DNA from: Sporocytophaga myxococcoides
GTDB taxonomy: Bacteria > Bacteroidota > Bacteroidia > Cytophagales > Cytophagaceae
Length of the DNA: 64,000 bases
Assembly (NCBI RefSeq): GCF_000775915.1
Contig: NZ_BBLT01000002.1
Coordinates: forward strand, 1 to 64,000
Direction of reading: 5' to 3'
Positions within the stretch are counted from its first letter, which is position 1; each line of letters begins with the position of its first letter. Under the pieces are notes generated by a model. That model had not been told where the DNA came from. It worked only from the letters and a program-made list of their open reading frames with translations, and did no database searches. The translations under genes and the position numbers were made by a program. Below, piece after piece: positions 44,730 through 53,364 of this stretch.

Positions 44730-45761
44730 ATGAATAAAATAGGTGTTATCAGAAGTCTCTGCTACATTGCACTGTTCGGAGCCTCTATTCTTATTCAGGG
44801 ATGTGGACGAGGTACCTCCGATGGAGGAGGAGACCTAGTCGGCGTTCAGGGAAGAGAAGGATGGGTTATGACGGTGCCATACGGTATGACAACATGTCCG
44901 TCGGGGACTTTCCACATGGGGCAGGCGGATCAGGATGTTCCGGCTACTCAAATTAACCTTAACAAACAGGTGACCATCGGTGGTTTCTATATGGACGAAA
45001 CCGAAATTACAAACAATGAGTACAGACAATTCATTGATGTAATGTTAAGCGATTCAGTTGACGTATTGGGTGAACAATATATCAGAACTGAATTGTATCC
45101 TGACACAGCTGTTTGGGTAAAGGATTTTGCGCACCACATGGGTGATCCAATGATGGAATATTACTATGCTCACCCTGCGTTTGACGAATATCCAGTAGTT
45201 GGTGTTGATTGGTTCGCTGCAAGATATTTCTGCGAGTGGAGAACTAAGCACATGAATAACTGGAGAGCAGAGCAAGGACTTTGGAAAATGCCAAACTTCA
45301 GATTGCCATCAGAAGCGGAGTGGGAATATGCTGCTAGAGGTGGAAGAGATATGGCTAAATATCCTTGGGGTAACCCATACATCAGAAATGCAAAGGGATG
45401 TATGCTTGCTAACTTCAAACCAGGAAGAGGAAACTATTATGATGATGGTTTCATGTATAGCTCACCAGTTGCTTCTTACTTTTCAAATGACTTCGGTCTG
45501 TACGATATGGCAGGAAACGTATCAGAGTGGTGTGAAGACGCTTATTATGATGCCGCTGTTCCTGTAGTTTGGGATCTTAACCCAACTTACTATGATGACG
45601 ATGAGCCTAGAAAGATTATTCGTGGTGGATCTTGGAAAGATATTGCATACTTCCTTGAAACCGGAACACGTACTTTCGAGTATCAGGACACTACAAAGTC
45701 ATACATAGGCTTCAGATGTGTTATGACTTATCTTGGTAGATCTTCAGGTTTCGAATTCTAA
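44730..45761 (+). CDS. gldK: Gliding motility/type IX secretion lipoprotein GldK (PorK)
   Basis: The 343-residue protein has a signal peptide with the lipobox IQGC, so it is an outer-membrane lipoprotein. The mature part is a formylglycine-generating-enzyme-like (FGE/sulfatase-modifying) domain: FHMGQADQD, VGVDWFAARYFCEWRTKH and FRLPSEAEWEYAARGG, ending in the GFRCVMTYLG strand. In the type IX machine, PorK and PorN form a large periplasmic ring attached to the outer membrane. The gldL, gldM and gldN genes follow in the standard order. Confidence 0.94.
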   Translation: MNKIGVIRSLCYIALFGASILIQGCGRGTSDGGGDLVGVQGREGWVMTVPYGMTTCPSGTFHMGQADQDVPATQINLNKQVTIGGFYMDETEITNNEYRQFIDVMLSDSVDVLGEQYIRTELYPDTAVWVKDFAHHMGDPMMEYYYAHPAFDEYPVVGVDWFAARYFCEWRTKHMNNWRAEQGLWKMPNFRLPSEAEWEYAARGGRDMAKYPWGNPYIRNAKGCMLANFKPGRGNYYDDGFMYSSPVASYFSNDFGLYDMAGNVSEWCEDAYYDAAVPVVWDLNPTYYDDDEPRKIIRGGSWKDIAYFLETGTRTFEYQDTTKSYIGFRCVMTYLGRSSGFEF

Positions 45762-45876
45762 AAATCAGATCCTTTAAAGATTTTATAAATTCAATAGTTG
45801 TATAATCACAAACTATATAATACTCTATTACCTAATAATTAATTGTTAAACACTTAAAATTTAAAAATTTACGAAA

Positions 45877-46677
45877 ATGAGTTCAAACAAAGGTGGTTTT
45901 AAAGATGTATTCTTTAACAAGATCATGCCAATGGTCTACGGAATGGGTGCCGCAGTTGTAATTGTTGGTGCGATGTTTAAAATTATGCACTGGCCAGGTG
46001 CTGGTCCAATGCTTGTAGTTGGTCTTAGTGTTGAAGCATTAATCTTCGTATTCAGTTCATTCCAGCCGGTTCCTCACGATCCAAAGTGGGAGAGAGTTTA
46101 TCCTCAATTGGCTGATGATTATTATGAAGAAGAAGAAGAAGGTGAAATCGCTTCTAACGATGGTCTTACAAGAAGACTTGATGATATGCTTTCTGAGGCA
46201 AACATCACTCAGGATGTAGTTAACAAATTAGGCGCTGGCTTTAATTCTCTTTCTACATCGGTATCTAACCTTAAAGACCTATCTGATGCTTCAGTTGCTT
46301 CTAGCGAATATGCAAACAACGTTAAGCAAGCATCTAAGTCTCTTCTTGAGATGAATAAATCATATTCTAAAACTGTAGATGCAATGTCAGAAATGGCTAA
46401 CGCTTCTGTAGATGCTAAAGAATATCATTCACAAGTTCAAAACATCACTAAAAATCTTGGTGCATTGAACGCTGTTTATGAAATGGAACTTCAGGATGCT
46501 AACAACCACTTGAGAGCTATGAATAAATTCTATGGTAATCTTTCTCATGCTATGGAAAACATGGCAGATGCAAGCAAAGATACTGCTCAGTTCAAAGAAG
46601 AACTTGGTAAATTATCTAAGAACCTTGTTCAGCTTAACACAGTGTATGGTAACATGCTAACTGCAATGAGAGGTTAA
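45877..46677 (+). CDS. gldL: Gliding motility/type IX secretion motor protein GldL (PorL)
   Basis: The 266-residue inner-membrane protein has two helices, at about residues 14-32 and 40-58. The conserved Glu lies in the second (SVEALIFVFSSF), and the motif KIMHWPGAGP lies between. The C-terminal cytoplasmic part is helical, with repeating LSKNLxxLNxVY-type heptads. GldL and GldM form the proton-driven motor for type IX secretion and gliding. The gldM gene follows after 48 bases. Confidence 0.95.
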   Translation: MSSNKGGFKDVFFNKIMPMVYGMGAAVVIVGAMFKIMHWPGAGPMLVVGLSVEALIFVFSSFQPVPHDPKWERVYPQLADDYYEEEEEGEIASNDGLTRRLDDMLSEANITQDVVNKLGAGFNSLSTSVSNLKDLSDASVASSEYANNVKQASKSLLEMNKSYSKTVDAMSEMANASVDAKEYHSQVQNITKNLGALNAVYEMELQDANNHLRAMNKFYGNLSHAMENMADASKDTAQFKEELGKLSKNLVQLNTVYGNMLTAMRG

Positions 46678-46725
46678 TTTTCAGTAGAAATTATTTTAAA
46701 AACGAAAAAGACAAAGGTTTAAAAT

Positions 46726-48312
46726 ATGGCTGGAGGTAAAGAAACCCCAAGGCAGAAAATGATTGGGATGATGTACCTGGTTCTAACAGCGCTGTTAGCA
46801 CTCCAGGTAAGCTCAGCTATCATTCAAAAATTCAAATTTCTTGATGATAGTTTGATGAACGTGAACGAAAAAACAGCTGCTGAGAATGCTAAAGTAAGTA
46901 GCAACATCAGAAGAATTGTTGAACAAGAAGGTAATAAAGATGCTCATATTGTTAAAAAGGCAGATGAAGTAAAAGCTGCAACCGCTGAGCTAATTGCTTA
47001 TATGGAAGGTCTTCGTAAACACCTTATTGATGATACAGGTGGAAAAGAAGAAGATGGAAACTATAAAGGTGCTAAAGAAGAAGAAAAAGTAGCAAACTTT
47101 ATGGTTGGTCCAGAAGGTAGCAAAAAAGGAGAAGCCTATAAATTGAAAGAAAAACTTAACAATTATGCTGCTTCTCTGTCAAAGTTTGGTGTAAACGCTC
47201 CTAAGTTAGCATTGGATGGAAAAGAAGATCCAATGTTCATGAAGGATAAAGAGCAGGCTAGAAAAGATTTTGCTCAGCTTAACTTCTCTGAAACTCCAAT
47301 GGTTGCTGCTCTTGCAGTGTTAGCACAAAAAGAAGCTGAAGTTCTTAAATATGAGAACGAGGCTCTTGCTAAACTTGCTAGTGAAGTAGGTGCATCAGAT
47401 ATCAAATTTGATAACGTTGTTGCGATGGTTAGACCTGCATCTAAAGTGGTAGCAGCAGGTACTAAATATGAAGCAGAAATGTTCTTGGCTGCATCTTCAA
47501 GTGCAATAACTCCAACAATGAGTCAGGATGGAAGAGCAATACAGGTTGATGCTAGAAAAATCGGTAAAGTTTCTTTTACTGCAACTGCCGGAGCATATGA
47601 CAGCGAAGGTAATGCTAAGAAAAAGTGGAAAGGAGCTATCAATTTCAAGTATAAAGGAAAAGATACTACTTTCGTAGTTGAAGAAGATTATATTGTTGCT
47701 AAGCCTGTAATTCAAATTCAGTCTGCTTCAGTTTCTGCTCTATACAAAAACTGCGGTAACGAGCTTAACGTTCAGGTTCCTGCTTTAGGTTCTACTTACA
47801 GCCCTTCATTCACTGCAAGTGGTGCTAAAGTTATTCCTGGTGCAACAAAAGGTCTTGTTACTCTGGTTCCAACTGGTGCAAAAGTAACTCTTAATGTAGC
47901 AAGTAGCGGAAACGCAATTGGTTCACAAGAATTTAATGTTAGATTAATCCCAAAACCTGAAATCCAGGCTTTATCTAACGGTAGCCCTGTTAATGAGAAG
48001 CAAGGTGTTCCTGCTCCTGGTCCTAGAGCTATTACTATGAAAGCTGTTCCTGATGAGAGCTTTAAAACTTTCTTACCAAAAGACGCAAGATATAAGATCA
48101 CTCAGTGGGATGCTATCCTTGTTAGAGGTAAGAGACCAGTTACTCAAACTTCTTTCACTTCTGAAACTGGTAACCTTGCTCAGTTTGCTGCAGCAGCTCA
48201 GCCTGGAGACAGAATCATGATCGAGGTTAAGAAAGTTACGAGAACTAACTTCCTTAATGAGTCGGAAGAGGTTAATTTGGGAATAGTAATTAAGAACATC
48301 CCGCTTAACTAA
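46726..48312 (+). CDS. gldM: Gliding motility/type IX secretion motor protein GldM (PorM)
   Basis: The 528-residue protein has one N-terminal transmembrane helix (IGMMYLVLTALLALQVSSAI, about residues 12-31) preceded by a basic start (GKETPRQK), as in PorM. The rest is periplasmic: helical at first (about 35-220), then beta domains with the C-terminal region around FNVRLIPKPEIQALSNG. It rotates together with the GldL5 base and pushes on the PorK/N ring. The gldN gene starts 18 bases after the stop. Confidence 0.95.
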   Translation: MAGGKETPRQKMIGMMYLVLTALLALQVSSAIIQKFKFLDDSLMNVNEKTAAENAKVSSNIRRIVEQEGNKDAHIVKKADEVKAATAELIAYMEGLRKHLIDDTGGKEEDGNYKGAKEEEKVANFMVGPEGSKKGEAYKLKEKLNNYAASLSKFGVNAPKLALDGKEDPMFMKDKEQARKDFAQLNFSETPMVAALAVLAQKEAEVLKYENEALAKLASEVGASDIKFDNVVAMVRPASKVVAAGTKYEAEMFLAASSSAITPTMSQDGRAIQVDARKIGKVSFTATAGAYDSEGNAKKKWKGAINFKYKGKDTTFVVEEDYIVAKPVIQIQSASVSALYKNCGNELNVQVPALGSTYSPSFTASGAKVIPGATKGLVTLVPTGAKVTLNVASSGNAIGSQEFNVRLIPKPEIQALSNGSPVNEKQGVPAPGPRAITMKAVPDESFKTFLPKDARYKITQWDAILVRGKRPVTQTSFTSETGNLAQFAAAAQPGDRIMIEVKKVTRTNFLNESEEVNLGIVIKNIPLN

Positions 48313-48330
48313 TACCTAAACTACTTAGTT

Positions 48331-49191
48331 ATGAAAAAAATTAGTGTTATTTTATCAGGTTTGTTGTTCGCATCAAACCTGATAATTGCTCAAGAGGCAG
48401 CTGAATCACCTGAAGCAACTTCTGGAGCTGAAAATACAGGTTATAATAAATTTTCTGTTAGACCTATACATGAATCTGATATCATGTATAAGAAGACGAT
48501 CATCAGAGCTCTTGATCTAAGAGAAAAGCAAAATAAACCTTTATTTTCTAAAAACAGAGAGCTAACTCGTTTGCTAATCGACGCTGTTCAAAGGGGTGAT
48601 ATTAAAGCATATGCTACAGATTCCCTTTATGATGGTAAAACTCTTACAATTGAAGAATTCAATGAGAGAATAAAAATGCCATCTGAGCAAGCTGAACTTA
48701 GTGCAGAGGAGCTAGAGATTATGAAGGCAAATGGGGAGGATATTGCTGCGATTGGAGGTGGTCCTAACTATTATTTCCCAACTGATTTATATCAGATGGA
48801 GATAAAAGAAGATATCATTTTTGATAAGCAAAGATCCAGATTGTACTATGATATTCATGCAATAACAGTGTACGTTCCTGCTGATCACCCTGCTAACATA
48901 AGAGGTATTCAGACTCCAATTGCTTCTTTCGAGTATAAAGAATTAGTAAACAAACTTTTCAAGGATAACCCTAAAGCAATCTGGTTTAATCCTCAGAACG
49001 ATCAGCAGCATAAGAATCTTGCTGATGCATTTGAGTTGCGTTTATTTAGCTCTTATATTATCAAAGTTTCCAATCCAAACGATGCATATTTAGTTGACAT
49101 CTATGGTGGAGATCAGCAAAAAGGTATCATGGCCGCTCAATGGGCTGCATTTGAGCTTCTTGAGTATGAGCATAACCTTTGGGAATTCTAA
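48331..49191 (+). CDS. gldN: Gliding motility/type IX secretion protein GldN (PorN)
   Basis: The 286-residue periplasmic protein has a signal peptide (residues 1-20, ending IIAQ) and the GldN-typical segments VRPIHESDIMYKKTIIRALD, FPTDLYQMEIKEDIIFDKQR and FNPQNDQQ. It associates with GldK to form the outer ring of the type IX secretion system. It is the last gene of this porP-K-L-M-N series and is followed by a strong bidirectional terminator shared with uvrC. Confidence 0.94.
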   Translation: MKKISVILSGLLFASNLIIAQEAAESPEATSGAENTGYNKFSVRPIHESDIMYKKTIIRALDLREKQNKPLFSKNRELTRLLIDAVQRGDIKAYATDSLYDGKTLTIEEFNERIKMPSEQAELSAEELEIMKANGEDIAAIGGGPNYYFPTDLYQMEIKEDIIFDKQRSRLYYDIHAITVYVPADHPANIRGIQTPIASFEYKELVNKLFKDNPKAIWFNPQNDQQHKNLADAFELRLFSSYIIKVSNPNDAYLVDIYGGDQQKGIMAAQWAAFELLEYEHNLWEF

Positions 49192-49218
49192 GAAATTTCT
49201 GACTGTACGAATTATAAT

Positions 49219-49248
49219 AAAAAAGGAGGTTATTCGACCTCCTTTTTT
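49219..49248. terminator. Bidirectional terminator between gldN and uvrC
   Basis: The arms AAAAAAGGAGGT and ACCTCCTTTTTT form a perfect 12-bp stem with the loop TATTCG. The A and T ends allow termination from both convergent genes. Confidence 0.92.
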
Positions 49249-49250
49249 AT

Positions 49251-51059
49251 TTATTGATTTTCTTCTTTTTTACTCTCTTTTTCAACAGGGAGATTTAATA
49301 GAACCAGCTCAGCTTTTGCTTTCCCGACTATTTCCGTTAGTTCTTCCAAGCTCGCTTGCCTAATCTTGCTTACCGAGCCAAAATGGCTCACCAACTTTTG
49401 AAATGTAGATTCTCCTACTCCTTTTATAGAAGCTAATTTACTTTTAGCTAAAGTACTCTTACTTCTTTTGGTTCGGTGAAATGTAATTGCAAATCTGTGA
49501 GCTTCATTTCTGATTTGCTGTATTATTTTTAAAGATTCTGATTTTTTGTCTATATATAAAGGGAGGGTATCATCAGGATAATAAATTTCTTCTAGTCTTT
49601 TGGCAATTCCTACAATTGGAATTTTTCCATATAAATCCAGCTCTTGAAGTGCTTGGCAAGCCGCGGAGAGCTGACCCTTTCCGCCATCAATTACAATCAA
49701 ATTTGGAAGTGGTAGTCCTTCTTCTAAAACCCTTTTATACCTTCTGTGCACTATTTCGTGCATACTGTCAAAGTCATTCGGACCAACTACGGTCTTTATA
49801 TTATAATGGCGATAATCTTTTTTCGATGGTTTTGCATTTTTAAAGACCACCATTGATGCAACTGGATTTGTTCCCTGTATGTTAGAGTTGTCAAAGCATT
49901 CGATATGAAATGGCTTTTCTTTTAACCTTAGGTCTTCTTGCATAGTATTGAGTATCCTTAAATCTCTTTCATTATTTGAGACGGATTTGCTCATTTGGAA
50001 TGATATATTATTCAGAGAAAGATCCAGAAGCTTTTTCTTATCACCAATTGAGGGTACCGCAATTTTCAATTCATCTATTTCTACTGGAATATTGGCTATT
50101 ATATCTCTGGTAGTGATTTCCATCTCCTCTCTGATATTAATTATTGCTAGCTTTAGAAGATCTTCATCCGTTTCATCAAGTTTCTTTTTGATTTCTATAT
50201 TTTTGGTTTGAAGAATTGCCCCATTTACTATATGCAAGTAGTTTATAAATGCATTTTTATCGAGACTTTTGATGGTAAAGACATCCAGATCGGTGATTTT
50301 AGGATTAACAATAACTGAGCTTGTTTGAAACTTCTCAAGTAAATCAAGTTTGAGTTTTAACTTATGAGCTTTTTCAAATTCGAGATTTTCAGCTGCCTGC
50401 TGTATTTGCTCCTTGTAAAAAGTTTTAACTACTGAAATGTTACCTTTAAGAATTTGGTGGGCTTTATCTATATTTTCTAGATAAACTTCCTCTGTAACTA
50501 AACCTTCACATGGTCCTTTACAGTTTCCTATATGATACTCCAGGCAGACTTTGTATTTCCCATCATTTACATTTTTCTCGGAAAGATTGAAATTGCATGT
50601 TCGTATAAAAAATAATTTATGTATAAGGTCAAGGACACTGTTCATGGCTTTGACACTTGTATATGGACCATAATATATCCCTAGTGATTTGTCAAATGTT
50701 CTTGTCGCTATAACCCTGGGAAAACGTTCACGGGATACATATATGTAAGGATAAGTCTTATCATCCTTCAAAAGTATATTATACTTTGGTTGGTTATTTT
50801 TGATAAGACTATTTTCAAGAAGAAGGGCATCAAACTCTGTGTTTACGATAGTAAATTCAAGTCTTCTTATCTGGCTGACAAGTTTTCGGGTTTTGTTGTC
50901 AACTCCTGTATTTTTATTAAAATAGTTAGAGACTCTTTTTTTGAGGGATTTAGCCTTTCCTACATATATGAGTTCTCCCTCTTCACTGAAGAACTTATAT
51001 ATGCCAGGTTGGTCTGGTAGACTTTTAACTTGATCTCTTACCTCCTCACTTTCCGCCAT
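49251..51059 (-). CDS. uvrC: Excinuclease ABC subunit C (UvrC)
   Basis: The 602-residue protein opens with the GIY-YIG nuclease domain (GIYKFFSEEGELIYVGKA), which makes the 3' cut. A Cys-rich region (VCLEYHIGNCKGPCEGLV), a UVR segment for UvrB contact, and the RNase H-like domain for the 5' cut follow (IECFDNSNIQGTNPVASMV, LIVIDGGKGQLSAA). C-terminal helix-hairpin-helix motifs (KLASIKGVGESTF) complete the protein. The uvrA gene lies 36 kb away in this window, and no uvrB is present. Confidence 0.96.
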   Translation of the reverse strand: MAESEEVRDQVKSLPDQPGIYKFFSEEGELIYVGKAKSLKKRVSNYFNKNTGVDNKTRKLVSQIRRLEFTIVNTEFDALLLENSLIKNNQPKYNILLKDDKTYPYIYVSRERFPRVIATRTFDKSLGIYYGPYTSVKAMNSVLDLIHKLFFIRTCNFNLSEKNVNDGKYKVCLEYHIGNCKGPCEGLVTEEVYLENIDKAHQILKGNISVVKTFYKEQIQQAAENLEFEKAHKLKLKLDLLEKFQTSSVIVNPKITDLDVFTIKSLDKNAFINYLHIVNGAILQTKNIEIKKKLDETDEDLLKLAIINIREEMEITTRDIIANIPVEIDELKIAVPSIGDKKKLLDLSLNNISFQMSKSVSNNERDLRILNTMQEDLRLKEKPFHIECFDNSNIQGTNPVASMVVFKNAKPSKKDYRHYNIKTVVGPNDFDSMHEIVHRRYKRVLEEGLPLPNLIVIDGGKGQLSAACQALQELDLYGKIPIVGIAKRLEEIYYPDDTLPLYIDKKSESLKIIQQIRNEAHRFAITFHRTKRSKSTLAKSKLASIKGVGESTFQKLVSHFGSVSKIRQASLEELTEIVGKAKAELVLLNLPVEKESKKEENQ

Positions 51060-51070
51060 GATTAAATCTC

Positions 51071-53362
51071 TTAAAATTCTATAGGCAATACTTGTTGATG
51101 TTTCTGCTGAAGAGAGTCTGAATGCTGGGAACTCTTTTCTTTATACCTTTTACAATCTATCTCAACACTTAGTTTAGAAGGTCGCGGGAAGCGTTCTTTA
51201 ATCAGACCAAGTGTAGAATCTGCGAATACCTTTTTCATAAAAATAGCCCAAAGTGGCATTGCCATTCTTGCACCCTGACCGAGATCCATACTCCTGAAGT
51301 GAATGCATCTGTCATCTCCTCCAACCCAAGCTCCTGCAACTAATTTTGGAGTAATGCCCATAAACCAGCCGTCTGAATAATTTTGTGTAGTACCCGTTTT
51401 GCCTCCAATTTCATATCCATTCCACAAAAGTCCATATTTATTCAAACCAAGGGCCGTTCCTCCTTTTTCTTCTGTTGCTCCTTTTAGCATATGCACCATA
51501 AGATAGGCAGTTTCTTCATCAAACACCTCAACACTTTTTGGAATGAACTCCTGTAAAACATTTCCATTCTTGTCTTCAATTTTGGTAATGAAAAATGGTT
51601 CAGTCCAAAATCCATTATTAACAAAAGTGCCGTAAGCGCCGACAAGTTCATAAATTGAAACATCACTTACACCAAGACAAAGCGCTGGTACAGGATCCAG
51701 TGGGCTGGTAATTCCCATTCTCTTAGCATTGTTTACTACAACCTGCGGCCCGATTTCTTTCATCAGATTAGCAGTGATGGAGTTAATTGAATTTGCCATT
51801 GCCTTTCGAAGTGTGAACATTTCTCCAGTGAAGCCTTCTCCATTACTGTTTTGAGGCGTCCAGGTCTTGTTTACGTCTGCTGTTGGGAATGTTACCGGAA
51901 GATCGGGTAATTCGTAGCATGGTGAATATCCAAGATCTATAGCAGAAGCATAAACAAAGGGCTTGAACGTTGAGCCTGGTTGTCTCTTACCTTGCTTTAC
52001 GTGATCATATTTAAAGTGCTTATGATCTATTCCTCCCACCCATGCCTTTATGTATCCTGAGTGAGGGTCCATTGCCATAAACCCACAATGAAGGAAATGC
52101 TTGTAATATTTGATTGAATCTATCGGAGACATCAAAGTATCTATTTCTCCATCCCAGCTGAAGATCTTCATTTTGATAGGAGTCTTCATTACCTTCATAA
52201 TCTTTACTGTATCATTTCCATATTGAAGTTTCAACGCGCGATACCTGTCAGATCTTTTAGCAGCTGTTTCAATAAAATTAGGAATAACTTTTCCTTGCTC
52301 ATCTGTCCAAGGGCTTTTACCCTTCCAATGTTCAAAGAACTTACGTTGTTCTTCTTTCATGTGGGAAGCAACTGATTCTTCTGCATATTTCTGCATTTTG
52401 GAATCAAGAGTTGTATATATTTTTAGACCGTCTGAATATAAATCAAGACCTCTTTCTCTGCACCATGGAATCAGGTAAGAAGTGATTAAGCTTCTGAAAT
52501 ATGTTGCAGATCCTTTATTGTGGTTTTCAACATTATAATCTAAAGCGATAGGAAGTTTTTTAATTGAGTCAGCTTTTATAGAAGTCAAATAGCCGTATTT
52601 GGCCATCTGACTGATCACAGTATTTCTTCTGGATGTAGATGAATCAGGATTAAAAACCGGGCTATAGGTCGTGGGAGCTTTGAGCAGACCCACAAGCACA
52701 GCAGCTTCTTCTATTTTAAGACTATCCGGAGTAGTATTGAAAAAGGTTTTAGATGCTACTTCAATACCAAAGGAATTACTTCCAAAATCTACCGTATTTA
52801 AATACATGGTCATGATTTCTTTTTTGGTATAAGCCCGTTCTATCTTTACTGCGGTTATCCATTCTTTGGTTTTAAAAATTACCTTTCCAAGAGTACCTTT
52901 GCTTAATTTACCTTTGTATAGAGCACTTCTCGTTTGAAATAAATTTTTGGCAAGCTGTTGAGATAGTGTACTTCCTCCCCCTGAGTTTCTTTGACCTAGA
53001 ATAATAGTTTTAAAAAAAACACGGCCCATTCCTCTTAAGTCAATGCCAGAATGTTCTTCAAATCGTGAATCTTCTGTTGCAGTTAAAGCATTTACAAGAT
53101 TTGGGGAAAGCTTTTCAAAGTCTACCGGAGTTCTGTTTTCTTTAAAGTATTTTCCCAATAAAACATTATCGGCGGTGTAAAGCTCAGATGCAACTTCACT
53201 TTTCGGGTTTTCCAAAGCTTCTAAACTTGGCATAGGACCGAAAAGTCCTAAAAAATTTATAGAAACGAAATACACATAAAGTACTAAGCTTCCGATACCG
53301 ACAATAAAGCCGATCCAGATGCTTTTGATAAATGCGGATATAAAGAAATTACTTTTGCTCAT
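51071..53362 (-). CDS. Penicillin-binding protein 1A (bifunctional transglycosylase/transpeptidase)
   Basis: The 763-residue protein has one N-terminal membrane helix (about residues 11-33) and the GT51 domain with ATEDSRFEEHSGIDLRG and GGGSTLSQQLAKNLF. The transpeptidase domain has the active Ser in RQPGSTFKPF, the SxN motif in ANSINSI and KTGTTQNYSDGWF. It polymerises and cross-links peptidoglycan. The start is 2 bases from the porW-like gene stop, so the type IX secretion lipoprotein and this cell-wall synthase are co-transcribed. The uvrC gene begins 11 bases downstream. Confidence 0.94.
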   Translation of the reverse strand: MSKSNFFISAFIKSIWIGFIVGIGSLVLYVYFVSINFLGLFGPMPSLEALENPKSEVASELYTADNVLLGKYFKENRTPVDFEKLSPNLVNALTATEDSRFEEHSGIDLRGMGRVFFKTIILGQRNSGGGSTLSQQLAKNLFQTRSALYKGKLSKGTLGKVIFKTKEWITAVKIERAYTKKEIMTMYLNTVDFGSNSFGIEVASKTFFNTTPDSLKIEEAAVLVGLLKAPTTYSPVFNPDSSTSRRNTVISQMAKYGYLTSIKADSIKKLPIALDYNVENHNKGSATYFRSLITSYLIPWCRERGLDLYSDGLKIYTTLDSKMQKYAEESVASHMKEEQRKFFEHWKGKSPWTDEQGKVIPNFIETAAKRSDRYRALKLQYGNDTVKIMKVMKTPIKMKIFSWDGEIDTLMSPIDSIKYYKHFLHCGFMAMDPHSGYIKAWVGGIDHKHFKYDHVKQGKRQPGSTFKPFVYASAIDLGYSPCYELPDLPVTFPTADVNKTWTPQNSNGEGFTGEMFTLRKAMANSINSITANLMKEIGPQVVVNNAKRMGITSPLDPVPALCLGVSDVSIYELVGAYGTFVNNGFWTEPFFITKIEDKNGNVLQEFIPKSVEVFDEETAYLMVHMLKGATEEKGGTALGLNKYGLLWNGYEIGGKTGTTQNYSDGWFMGITPKLVAGAWVGGDDRCIHFRSMDLGQGARMAMPLWAIFMKKVFADSTLGLIKERFPRPSKLSVEIDCKRYKEKSSQHSDSLQQKHQQVLPIEF

Positions 53363-53364
53363 GT

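Noticed and set aside
46144-46674. Repeated heptads in GldL considered as a separate repeat element
   Set aside because: They reflect the coiled-coil helix of the protein and not DNA-level repeats.
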